Assembly: GCA_006226225.1 (NCBI GenBank)
Contig: SBHI01000218.1
Span: 1-6,738 of the forward strand
Reading direction: 5' to 3'
Source: Alphaproteobacteria bacterium
Lineage (GTDB): Bacteria; Pseudomonadota; Alphaproteobacteria; Micavibrionales; CSBR16-224
Length of the DNA: 6,738 nucleotides
The position numbers and the translations under genes were made by a program. Each line of letters begins with the position of its first letter. Positions within the stretch are counted from its first letter, which is position 1. Of the stretch, positions 1 to 5,376 are shown piece by piece. The notes beneath the pieces were generated by a model. It was not told the origin of the DNA. It made no database searches and was given only the letters and a program-made list of their open reading frames with translations.

Positions 1-2
1 TT

Positions 3-488
3 GCCGCAGATGATGCGCGGGTATTGATATTGGGCTCAATGCCGGGTGTGAAATCTCTGGAAGCGGGAGAATATTACGCGCATCCACGCAATGCCTTTTG
101 GCCGGTGATGGCAGAGCTGCTCGGCATACAAGTGTTTGAAAATTATCATGAAAAAACCGCACTACTGTTGCAAAGCCGTATTGCGCTTTGGGATGTGTTG
201 CAGCATTGCATCCGCCCGGGTAGTCTGGACAGCGCCATCAAAGATGACACAATTGTGACCAATGACTTTGAAGGATTTTTTAATATGCACAGGCAGATTA
301 GTCATGTGTTCTTCAATGGCGGCAAAGCGGAAATGGAATTTCTGAAACGTGTGCGGCCTGTATTGCCGGAGCAAATGAAAGAGAGGCTGTCTTTCACCCG
401 CCTGCCGTCAACCAGTCCGGCAATGGCCAGCCTTAGCACTGCACAGAAAGTTTTGGCGTGGCAATGTGTGAAAGAGGCACTGCGTTAA
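3..488 (+). CDS. DNA-deoxyinosine (hypoxanthine) glycosylase, UDG superfamily family 6, 5'-truncated by window edge
   Basis: Probable base-excision-repair glycosylase that removes hypoxanthine (deaminated adenine), and possibly uracil, from DNA in the cytoplasm. The frame is open to the window edge, so the true start lies upstream; 161 residues are visible, near full length for the family (about 160-175), so roughly 10-15 N-terminal residues are missing. Seen in the fragment: the N-terminal active-site block VLILGSMPG (7-15) followed by YYAHPRNAFW (24-33), whose Asn30 is in the position of the family's catalytic Asn; the central block IALWDVLQ...RPGSLDSAI; FFNGGKAE (the strand-plus-NG motif); and LPSTSPA (134-140), the family's C-terminal motif. 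Together these match family 6 (HDG) rather than Ung or MUG. TTG at 24 falls inside the conserved block and is not a credible start. The gene converges on the MFS gene and the stop codons overlap by 4 bases. Substrate specificity is inferred from family only. Confidence 0.88.
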   Translation, partial: AADDARVLILGSMPGVKSLEAGEYYAHPRNAFWPVMAELLGIQVFENYHEKTALLLQSRIALWDVLQHCIRPGSLDSAIKDDTIVTNDFEGFFNMHRQISHVFFNGGKAEMEFLKRVRPVLPEQMKERLSFTRLPSTSPAMASLSTAQKVLAWQCVKEALR

Positions 489-1837
489 CGTGCGGCCTTC
501 TTACTTTTCTTTGCGGTTTTTTCTTCTGCCGTATTTGCTGCTTTTTTGCGTTTCATTTTTGGCGTGATGTTTTCCATGCTTTCTTGCGCAGTTCTGATCA
601 TGGTTTTCAGCAGCGGTGTGACGCCGACAGGCATCCGCATGGCAGGCAGATAGGTACCTTGTTCTGCGGCAGGTACGGCCTCGCTAACGGTAATGCGCCA
701 GACGGCATAGATACCGAGCAGGAAATGCAGCGCGCTTAAAGAAATCGGAAAGCTGTGATTGCCGAAGGTTTTCATCACAAAAGCGCAAAGCAATGGGCCG
801 GTAATCGAAGAAACACCGTAAAAAATATAGAGTGTTGAACTGGCGGCAACCATCTGGCTCGGTTTCAGCTTGTCATTCATATAGGCCAAAATCATCGCAT
901 AAAGCGGCAAAAAAAATATACCATAGGCAGCAATAAAGGCACCGGCAACCAGGCGGTCTGTTTCGACAAACCAGCCGACACCGGCAATGGCGAAGGCGGA
1001 TAGAAAAGACAGCCCGCAGATGACGACACGGCGGTCACCGCGGTCGGATAAAGCCCCGGCAGGCCATTGTGACAAAGCGCCCGCCAGAATAAAGACGGAG
1101 AGCAGCAATGTGATATCGGGTGTGGCGAGCCCTATTTTCTGCAGGTAAATCACGCCCATCGTAAACATGATACTGTGGGTCAGACCCATATTGATGGCAC
1201 CGATTGCGCTCAATCGGCTGGTATTGAACAGCTTTTTAATCGGGAACAGCTCGGGCGTTGAAAAGCGCGGCGTTTTGCGCGTTGTCAGCAATACGGGCAG
1301 CAGCGCGGCCGAAATCAGGATGGAGACCAGAATATAAAGGAAAGCCTCCGTCGGCTGCGCCGCATTGACAAGGTTGTAACCAAGCGCCAGAAACAGATAC
1401 TGGATGGTCATGTAAATGGCCACGACCTGTCCGCGGACACGCGGGCGCGCCATATCATTCAGCCAGCTTTCTGCGGCAACAAACAGTCCGGCGAAGGCAA
1501 AGCCGTTGACGGCACGCATCACCATCCAGACATAAGGGTCGATACTGATGAAATGAAACAGGATGGTAATCGAAGAGATCGAGGCCATTGCCGCAAACAT
1601 GCGCGGATGCCCGATATTGCCGATAATGCGGGGTGCGTAACGGGCACCGGTCAGGAAGCCAGCATAATACATCGACATGAAAACACCGATCATCATCGTT
1701 GAAAAGTCTTCGATTGCAGCGCGCAAACCGATTAGAGTGCCTTGCAGACCGCTCGCCACTTGCAGCAGCGCAATTCCGAGAAGCAGCGCGGAAATATTCT
1801 TGAAAGAGCCGAGTAAAAGGCGTGATGAGTGTTTCAT
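485..1837 (-). CDS. MFS transporter, YcaD-like family, 12 transmembrane segments with lysine-rich C-terminal tail
   Basis: Inner-membrane major facilitator superfamily carrier of 450 residues; substrate unknown. Hydrophobic segments fill residues about 14-385 in a 6+6 pattern with a charged loop (about 186-210) in the middle. Motif A-like loops appear twice: GARYAPRIIG (64-73) after the second helix, and the canonical GALSDRGDRR (261-270) between helices 8 and 9. AESWLND (122-128) after helix 4 is characteristic of YcaD-like transporters, which argues against a sugar or drug:H+ antiporter subfamily. After the last helix there is a cytoplasmic tail of about 65 residues, ending in a Lys/Ala-rich stretch (427-450). 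The ATG at 1837 places the first helix correctly, but no clear Shine-Dalgarno precedes it. The minus strand has a possible -10 (TATACT, plus 1881-1886) without a good -35. The gene is divergent from ppa across about 200 bases. Confidence 0.9.
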   Translation of the reverse strand: MKHSSRLLLGSFKNISALLLGIALLQVASGLQGTLIGLRAAIEDFSTMMIGVFMSMYYAGFLTGARYAPRIIGNIGHPRMFAAMASISSITILFHFISIDPYVWMVMRAVNGFAFAGLFVAAESWLNDMARPRVRGQVVAIYMTIQYLFLALGYNLVNAAQPTEAFLYILVSILISAALLPVLLTTRKTPRFSTPELFPIKKLFNTSRLSAIGAINMGLTHSIMFTMGVIYLQKIGLATPDITLLLSVFILAGALSQWPAGALSDRGDRRVVICGLSFLSAFAIAGVGWFVETDRLVAGAFIAAYGIFFLPLYAMILAYMNDKLKPSQMVAASSTLYIFYGVSSITGPLLCAFVMKTFGNHSFPISLSALHFLLGIYAVWRITVSEAVPAAEQGTYLPAMRMPVGVTPLLKTMIRTAQESMENITPKMKRKKAANTAEEKTAKKSKKAAR

Positions 1838-1941
1838 GATATTGCAGGCGCCGCTTTTTGCTGTCGTTTGTTGTTTTTTCAGTATATAACCATTTTGAAG
1901 GAAACGGGCGCAAGCGCTTTCTACCCTTGCGGGGTTTTTGT

Positions 1942-1970
1942 TTGAAAGTTGCTCTCCTTTTTCTTATAAT
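1942..1970 (+). promoter_or_regulatory. Sigma-70-type promoter of ppa
   Basis: TTGAAA (1942-1947) and a perfect TATAAT (1965-1970) are separated by exactly 17 bases. This predicts a start near 1977 and a leader of about 60 bases before the ppa ATG at 2038. Its strength fits a housekeeping gene. Promoter activity is inferred from the consensus match only. Confidence 0.75.
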
Positions 1971-2024
1971 GAATTATGTTATCAAAACGACAGGCCGCCT
2001 TGATATAAACGGGCAGAAAAAAAC

Positions 2025-2033
2025 AGGACAGGA
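2025..2033 (+). promoter_or_regulatory. Ribosome binding site that fixes the ppa start
   Basis: Two AGGA motifs, at 2025-2028 and 2030-2033, lie 9 and 4 bases before the ATG at 2038. The frame continues open upstream to 1858, but the promoter at 1942-1970 lies within that extension and the family homology begins just after the 2038 ATG, so the longer reading is not used. Confidence 0.7.
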
Positions 2034-2037
2034 AAAA

Positions 2038-2694
2038 ATGGATCTTTCAAAAATTCCAGTTGGCACGAATCCTCCGGATGAAGTTTATGTCGTTGTTGAA
2101 AACGGGAAGGGCGGCAACCCCGTCAAATATGAAATCGACAAGGACAGTGGTGCTGTATTTGTTGACCGTTTCATGTATACCGCAATGCGTTATCCTGGTA
2201 ATTACGGCTTTATTCCGCATACATTGTCCGAAGACGGTGACCCGGTTGATATTCTGGTGCTGGGCGATACGCCTGTCATTCCGACTGCTGTGATGAGCGT
2301 ACGCCCGATTGGCGTGCTGATCATGGAAGACGAGCAGGGCATGGATGAAAAAATTATTGCCGTGCCCGTTGATGAGCTGCTTCCCGATCAGGAGGAGATA
2401 AAATCCTATAAGGATCTCAGCAAAATCAAGCGTGAGCAGATTGAGCATTTCTTTAAGCATTACAAAGATCTTGAACCCGGCAAATGGGTGAAGGTCGGCC
2501 GTTGGGGTGACGTTGATGAAGCTAAACAGCTGATTGAAGAAGGTATCCAGCGCGAAAAAGACGCGAAAGCTTCCGCGAAAAAAACGGCAAAGAATACGGC
2601 TAAAACAGACGGTGCGAATACGAATAAAGATAAGCCGCAAAAACCTCCGGCGACGAAAAAGAAAAAACATGCCGGCGGTAAGCCCGGGCGTTAA
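2038..2694 (+). CDS. ppa: Inorganic pyrophosphatase, family I, with lysine-rich C-terminal extension
   Basis: Soluble Mg2+-dependent enzyme that hydrolyses pyrophosphate to two phosphates, pulling nucleic-acid, protein and lipid biosynthesis forward. It has 218 residues from the ATG at 2038. Every residue of the E. coli active site is present, at the E. coli number plus one: E21, K30, E32, R44, Y52, Y56, the signature DGDPVDI with D66/D68/D71, D98, D103, K105, Y142 and K143. The catalytic domain ends near residue 175, the usual full length. About 43 further residues follow, rich in Lys, Ala, Thr and Asn (KKTAKNTAK, then a KKKK run), probably disordered and strongly basic; this tail is not part of the normal family. 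The gene has its own near-consensus promoter and a candidate terminator overlapping its stop codon, so it is probably monocistronic. Function is secure; the role of the tail is unknown. Confidence 0.97.
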   Translation: MDLSKIPVGTNPPDEVYVVVENGKGGNPVKYEIDKDSGAVFVDRFMYTAMRYPGNYGFIPHTLSEDGDPVDILVLGDTPVIPTAVMSVRPIGVLIMEDEQGMDEKIIAVPVDELLPDQEEIKSYKDLSKIKREQIEHFFKHYKDLEPGKWVKVGRWGDVDEAKQLIEEGIQREKDAKASAKKTAKNTAKTDGANTNKDKPQKPPATKKKKHAGGKPGR

Positions 2695-2710
2695 GACGCT
2701 CTTTTCTTTT
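2686..2710 (+). terminator. Candidate intrinsic terminator overlapping the ppa stop codon
   Basis: GGGCGT (2686-2691) pairs with ACGCTC (2696-2701), a six-pair stem with one G-U, around a TAAG loop. It is followed by TTTTCTTTT (2702-2710). The UAA stop codon (2692-2694) lies in the loop. The stem is short and the T tract interrupted by C, so efficiency may be modest. Confidence 0.5.
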
Positions 2711-2766
2711 CATTCCCTTTTTTCTTTGTGTCCTATATCATAAACGTCAGGGACAGTTTATGCGCT

Positions 2767-2772
2767 GAAGGA
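2767..2772 (+). promoter_or_regulatory. Ribosome binding site for the DUF1232 gene
   Basis: GAAGGA lies 9 bases before the ATG at 2782. An in-frame GTG at 2728 lacks such a site, and the extra residues it would add do not resemble the Gln/Glu-rich start of the protein, so the 2782 start is preferred. Confidence 0.65.
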
Positions 2773-2781
2773 ACACATCAT

Positions 2782-3282
2782 ATGGAACAGCAACAAGAAC
2801 AGAAAATTCAGGAAACGACGCCGGAGAAAAGCGACGTCGCGCAGGCGGAGCAAGCGCCGGAACAACAGCCGGAACAGTCGGCGGAGCAATCCGAAGAGGC
2901 CGTTCCGAAAACCCGTATCGACAGATTGCTGCGTCGCGTACGCAACGATATCCTGACCGTCTATCTAATCGGGAAAGACAGACGCCTGTCCACAGGGCTG
3001 AAAATCTTTGCCCTTTGCATTCTCTCTTATGCGCTTAGCCCCGTTGACCTGATCCCGGACTTTATTCCGGTGATCGGCTATCTGGATGATATTCTACTGC
3101 TGGTGCCGGCTGTTTATATTCTCTATGCCATGATACCGCCGGAAATTCTGGAAGAGCTGAAACTCAAAGCGCGCAATGCAAAAATCGAAGTGTCGAAAAA
3201 GCAGAAAATGGGCGCAGTCATGTTCGTTGTCACACTTTGGACAATCGGTGCTGCCTGGATTTTCTTTATGTTCGTCCTTTAA
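2782..3282 (+). CDS. DUF1232 (YkvA-type) membrane protein
   Basis: Protein of 166 residues and unknown molecular function. Residues 1-42 are very rich in Gln and Glu (repeated EQQ/EQS units), acidic and probably disordered. The DUF1232 core spans about 69-118 and carries the family signature SPVDLIPDFIPVIGYLDD (86-103). The core is itself hydrophobic enough to dip into or span the membrane. A second clear transmembrane helix lies at about 144-165 at the very C-terminus, preceded by a basic stretch (KLKARNAKIEVSKKQK) that should stay in the cytoplasm. DUF1232 proteins are widespread and poorly characterised, so no reaction can be assigned. It follows ppa after an 87-base gap containing a candidate terminator, so it may have its own promoter; I found no convincing one. 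It ends 3 bases before the convergent gene on the minus strand. Confidence 0.85.
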   Translation: MEQQQEQKIQETTPEKSDVAQAEQAPEQQPEQSAEQSEEAVPKTRIDRLLRRVRNDILTVYLIGKDRRLSTGLKIFALCILSYALSPVDLIPDFIPVIGYLDDILLLVPAVYILYAMIPPEILEELKLKARNAKIEVSKKQKMGAVMFVVTLWTIGAAWIFFMFVL

Positions 3283-3285
3283 GCG

Positions 3286-3783
3286 TCATCCTGAATAGGG
3301 CGGTATATTGTGAAGTGCCGCGATAAAATCCGTCACAGGTGACAGCGGCTCATCCTGCCCGGCGAGCTCTTTTGCGATAAATTGACCGATAACCCCCTCA
3401 TGGGCAACAGCAAAGCGGATACGTTCCTGATCCTCGGGTGGGGCCAGCGGAACGGCTGCGGCGTAATCGGCAATGCAGCCGTCAACCAGCTTCGCCATTT
3501 TTTTCAGCTCTTTTTTCCAGTCATTTGTGCCTAGTGCTTGTCCGGTTTGTTTTGCACGTGACAGGTAAGACCCAGATGCTTTGGCAATGCCGTGCTTTTC
3601 TGCCAGCGGCGTCAATAGCCGGATGACCTCCTCCTCCAGCCGTTTTAAAACCAGCAGTTTTTCTTTTACCTGCTTGTCTTTCGTGATATCCGCAGCGGTT
3701 TGAAACATGACCACACCGAATTCCTCGCCGTGATAAATGTCGCATAAATGATCTTGATAGGATTTTTCTGTGTTATGAGCCAT
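3286..3783 (-). CDS. Uncharacterised all-helical protein, possibly ferritin-like
   Basis: A 165-residue soluble protein with no signal peptide or membrane segment. Predicted by eye to be nearly all helical: helices about 8-33, 36-64, 87-110 and 116-141, the layout of a four-helix bundle. Possible metal ligands sit in three of the helices: H18, E20 and E21 in YHGEEFG; E50-E52; and H128-E129 in VAHEG. This pattern recalls ferritin-like or rubrerythrin-like proteins, but the classical ExxH motifs are not evident, so the assignment is tentative and any iron or oxidoreductase role is speculation. No clear Shine-Dalgarno precedes the ATG at 3783. It is the last gene of a minus-strand run, starting 69 bases after the exported protein gene, and it converges on the DUF1232 gene with a 3-base gap. 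Confidence 0.7.
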   Translation of the reverse strand: MAHNTEKSYQDHLCDIYHGEEFGVVMFQTAADITKDKQVKEKLLVLKRLEEEVIRLLTPLAEKHGIAKASGSYLSRAKQTGQALGTNDWKKELKKMAKLVDGCIADYAAAVPLAPPEDQERIRFAVAHEGVIGQFIAKELAGQDEPLSPVTDFIAALHNIPPYSG

Positions 3784-3852
3784 AAGAATGCAGTTAATGA
3801 TTATGTTTGTGTTTTTGCCTCTGTTTTGTTTTTATGTCCGCCTTCCAGCGGG

Positions 3853-4335
3853 TTATTGGCTGCGGAAGAGCGTGTCGGCTAAAAACATCCCCTCATCGCA
3901 GAGCATATTTTTCTGATCTTCTCCAAGGGCCTGAATGCCGCTGAGATAGCCGATAAAAAATCCGCGTTCCTTCGCAGGGGCTGTTAAAATCAAGGCAGCC
4001 TTGTATTCGCCGTAACCGCCGATTTCTGCGAGCTGCTCTTGCCGTGTATCAAGATATTCGTCCAGCAGCGCTGTGATTTTCAAACCGCGCCGTTCAGACA
4101 GCAGGGAAGTGAGTGTATCGGCAACACCTTTCTCGCGGCAGGTTCCCAGCAGGATTTCTGCTTCCATAAAGGGAGAAATATCCAGCAAGATTGCAGCGGC
4201 ATCATCATAGGCCATTTCCAGCACATCTGTTACCGCATCATTATCTTCGGCGGCAGCAGTCGGGGTGCCGCTGCATAAAAGCATCAGGCAGCAAGCACTC
4301 AGCAGCAAGATCGCATAAAAAGGAATTTTCAGCAT
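3853..4335 (-). CDS. Small exported protein of unknown function
   Basis: A 160-residue protein with an N-terminal export signal: Lys3, a hydrophobic run at 5-21, and a likely signal peptidase I site after AAA at 27-29. A lipobox-like LSAC at 12-15 is also present, so a lipoprotein is possible, but the hydrophobic run continues past that Cys, which favours ordinary cleavage. The mature part is mostly helical and acidic, with two Cys residues (66 and 146) that could form a disulfide in the periplasm. Central features are a YDDAAAILLDISPFMEAEILL segment broken into helices and a GGYGEYKAALIL segment. I do not recognise the family. It lies 59 bases downstream of the second paralogue gene and 69 bases upstream of the helical protein, all on the same strand. 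No Shine-Dalgarno at normal spacing is seen; a GAGAGA lies about 13 bases upstream. Confidence 0.72.
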   Translation of the reverse strand: MLKIPFYAILLLSACCLMLLCSGTPTAAAEDNDAVTDVLEMAYDDAAAILLDISPFMEAEILLGTCREKGVADTLTSLLSERRGLKITALLDEYLDTRQEQLAEIGGYGEYKAALILTAPAKERGFFIGYLSGIQALGEDQKNMLCDEGMFLADTLFRSQ

Positions 4336-4394
4336 GCGGGGCGGGTCTCTCTTTATTCTTCAAGAGATATTATGCGGGTTATGCTTTAGAAAAT

Positions 4395-4814
4395 CTAGCG
4401 TCGTTTTACGCTGTGCCGGACAGTGTTGTCATTACGCGCTCCGTTGCCGGGCAGGCGGCTGCGCGCTTCTTTCACCATTTTCGGGGGCATTTCGCTGAGT
4501 TTTTTTGTTTCGGTGGCCGTGATGGTATTGCCCTGAATGGTAGAGATTGTAGCCATAGATAATCCGAAATCTAGCTCATACATGCGCAGCATATCATCGC
4601 CGACACGCCGGAAATAGAGGGCGGTTGTGTCGTCCAGCGCACTATAACGTTCCTTGTCACCTGATTTTTTAAAGGGAACGATGACAGCAGGCATTTCGAT
4701 GCGCTGCGCATCGATTTTTTTTGCCTGATCTTTAAAGGAGCGGCGCATGTCATCGCGCAGCTCGTCAATATCTTCTTGTGCGCGGCGAATGTAATAATAA
4801 GCGTCGCAGGACAT
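4395..4814 (-). CDS. Uncharacterised protein, tandem paralogue B (KKLSEMPPKMV family)
   Basis: A 139-residue protein without signal peptide or membrane segment, not recognised as any named family. It begins MSC plus a Tyr cluster, then a charged helical stretch (about 9-38) that could form a coiled coil. A probably beta-rich middle follows (MPAVIVPF, TTALYFRR, MYELDFGLSMATI), then the conserved ETKKLSEMPPKMV segment (102-114) and a basic tail ending VKRR. Residues 76-117 align without gaps to 67-108 of the neighbouring upstream protein, with 24 of 42 identical, so the two arose by duplication. The start is firm: AGAGGA (plus 4820-4825) sits 5 bases before the ATG, inside the last codons of the upstream gene, and the gap between the genes is 2 bases. 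Translational coupling and joint action of the products are therefore likely. Confidence 0.82.
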   Translation of the reverse strand: MSCDAYYYIRRAQEDIDELRDDMRRSFKDQAKKIDAQRIEMPAVIVPFKKSGDKERYSALDDTTALYFRRVGDDMLRMYELDFGLSMATISTIQGNTITATETKKLSEMPPKMVKEARSRLPGNGARNDNTVRHSVKRR

Positions 4815-4816
4815 TT

Positions 4817-5218
4817 TTATCCTCTCTTACTGCGGATAATCGTACGGGGGGTATCGATTTTATGCGCTTTCTGATGCCCTTGTAACAGCTGCTGTGCCGT
4901 TTGCACCATTTTGGGCGGCATTTCGCTGAGTTTTTTGCTTTCTACACCAATCAGGCGGCGGTCTTTAACAACCATGATTGTGGCCATTTGTAATTCAAAA
5001 TCAAACTCATAAAGGCGCAGGGGATAGGTGTCGGACGTTTTGACATAGGTCACAGACTCTTTGTCGGTGACGTGATAACCGCCAATACCTGATTGGGCCA
5101 GTTCTTGCAGTTTCTCCGGCAGTTCGGCAGCCGTCATTTTCCAGCGCATCTCTTGCGAGAAGCGCTCAAAATCACTTTTAAGGCTGTTTATTTTACTGCT
5201 GGAATAATAGCAACTCAT
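4817..5218 (-). CDS. Uncharacterised protein, tandem paralogue A (KKLSEMPPKMV family)
   Basis: A 133-residue soluble protein, not recognised. It has the same order as its downstream paralogue: MSCYY start, charged N-terminal helix (about 9-28), strand-rich middle (TYVKTSDTYPLRLYEFDFELQMATIMVV), then ESKKLSEMPPKMV (93-105) and a basic C-terminus (IIRSKRG). The N-terminal halves of the two proteins have diverged strongly, while LYE-DF and KKLSEMPPKMV are held, which points to a preserved core function. An AAGG (plus 5227-5230) lies 8 bases before the ATG at 5218. It is the first gene after an almost perfect sigma-70 promoter whose -35 is in a large inverted repeat, so it is probably well expressed and regulated. 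No catalytic motif is visible; a binding or structural role is possible but unproven. Confidence 0.82.
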   Translation of the reverse strand: MSCYYSSSKINSLKSDFERFSQEMRWKMTAAELPEKLQELAQSGIGGYHVTDKESVTYVKTSDTYPLRLYEFDFELQMATIMVVKDRRLIGVESKKLSEMPPKMVQTAQQLLQGHQKAHKIDTPRTIIRSKRG

Positions 5219-5268
5219 ATGCGGAGCCTTTTTCGTTCACCTGGTTTGCCGTAAATATTGTTGCCGTT

Positions 5269-5297
5269 AGTATAATAAATAGCGTCAGTTATGTCAA
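5269..5297 (-). promoter_or_regulatory. Near-consensus sigma-70 promoter of the paralogue operon
   Basis: Read on the minus strand: TTGACA (plus 5292-5297), exactly 17 bases, then TATACT (plus 5269-5274). Eleven of twelve consensus positions match. The start would be near 5262, giving a leader of about 44 bases before the ATG at 5218. The -35 is embedded in the inverted repeat at 5284-5316, as expected for a repressible promoter. Confidence 0.8.
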
Positions 5298-5316
5298 TTT
5301 CTTATTGACAACTGAC
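5284..5316. promoter_or_regulatory. Imperfect inverted repeat, candidate operator between divergent genes
   Basis: Outer arms GTCAGTT (5284-5290) and AACTGAC (5310-5316) and inner arms TGTCAAT (5292-5298) and ATTGACA (5304-5310) nest around a 5-base centre. They share A5310 and leave a two-base offset on the left. Each half therefore contains two GTCA/TGAC cores about 7-9 bases apart. Both TTGACA -35 elements of the divergent promoters fall in the inner arms. A further TGTCAA occurs at 5345-5350 in the leader of the + strand gene. The layout fits a dimeric or tetrameric transcription factor that controls both directions, but no regulator gene is in the window. Confidence 0.6.
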
Positions 5317-5333
5317 AAGGGGGTGCTTAATGT
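5305..5333 (+). promoter_or_regulatory. Candidate promoter for the + strand helical protein gene
   Basis: A perfect TTGACA (5305-5310) is followed after 17 bases by a poor -10, TAATGT (5328-5333). An alternative is the perfect TATAAT at 5271-5276, which has only a weak -35 (TTGCCG, 19 bases upstream) and would start transcription at the edge of the inverted repeat. Which is used cannot be decided here. Confidence 0.35.
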
Positions 5334-5362
5334 TCCACAACAGGTGTCAAACCGTTTGCCCG

Positions 5363-5370
5363 AGGAGAGG
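5363..5370 (+). promoter_or_regulatory. Strong ribosome binding site fixing the start at 5377
   Basis: AGGAGAGG lies 6 bases before the ATG at 5377. The frame is open upstream to a TTG at 5305, but that TTG is the -35 hexamer and has no ribosome binding site, so the shorter reading is used. Confidence 0.8.
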
Positions 5371-5376
5371 AAAAAC

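Noticed and set aside
1455..1913. Second minus-strand frame overlapping the 5' half of the MFS gene, and similar frames opposite or alongside the TPR gene (6105-6677)
   Set aside because: They are out-of-frame readings of genes with clear domain content; the predicted products have no coherent hydrophobic core, motif or ribosome binding site.
1921..1941. ACCC-TTGCG-GGGT followed by T's as a terminator
   Set aside because: A four-pair stem lying in the divergent region directly upstream of the ppa promoter, with no + strand gene ending there.
1858..2037. In-frame 60-residue N-terminal extension of the pyrophosphatase
   Set aside because: It would start upstream of the near-consensus promoter at 1942-1970. 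The residues match no PPase, and the ATG at 2038 has a ribosome binding site and the normal family N-terminus.
2047..2670. Long minus-strand reading frame of 207 codons opposite ppa
   Set aside because: It lies entirely antisense to a gene whose complete set of catalytic residues is visible, has biased Phe/Arg composition, and resembles no protein family.
2728..2781. GTG-initiated extension of the DUF1232 protein
   Set aside because: There is no Shine-Dalgarno, and the ATG at 2782 has GAAGGA at 9 bases.
4500..4512. A run (A AAA AAA in frame on the minus strand) in paralogue B as a programmed frameshift site
   Set aside because: A frameshift would destroy the conserved KKLSEMPPKMV block; the paralogue keeps the block with one A fewer through an ordinary codon change (ACA to AGC). 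No downstream alternative frame is supported.
5305..5376. In-frame TTG start 24 codons upstream of the helical protein
   Set aside because: The TTG is part of the TTGACA hexamer, has no ribosome binding site, and is outclassed by AGGAGAGG before the ATG at 5377.
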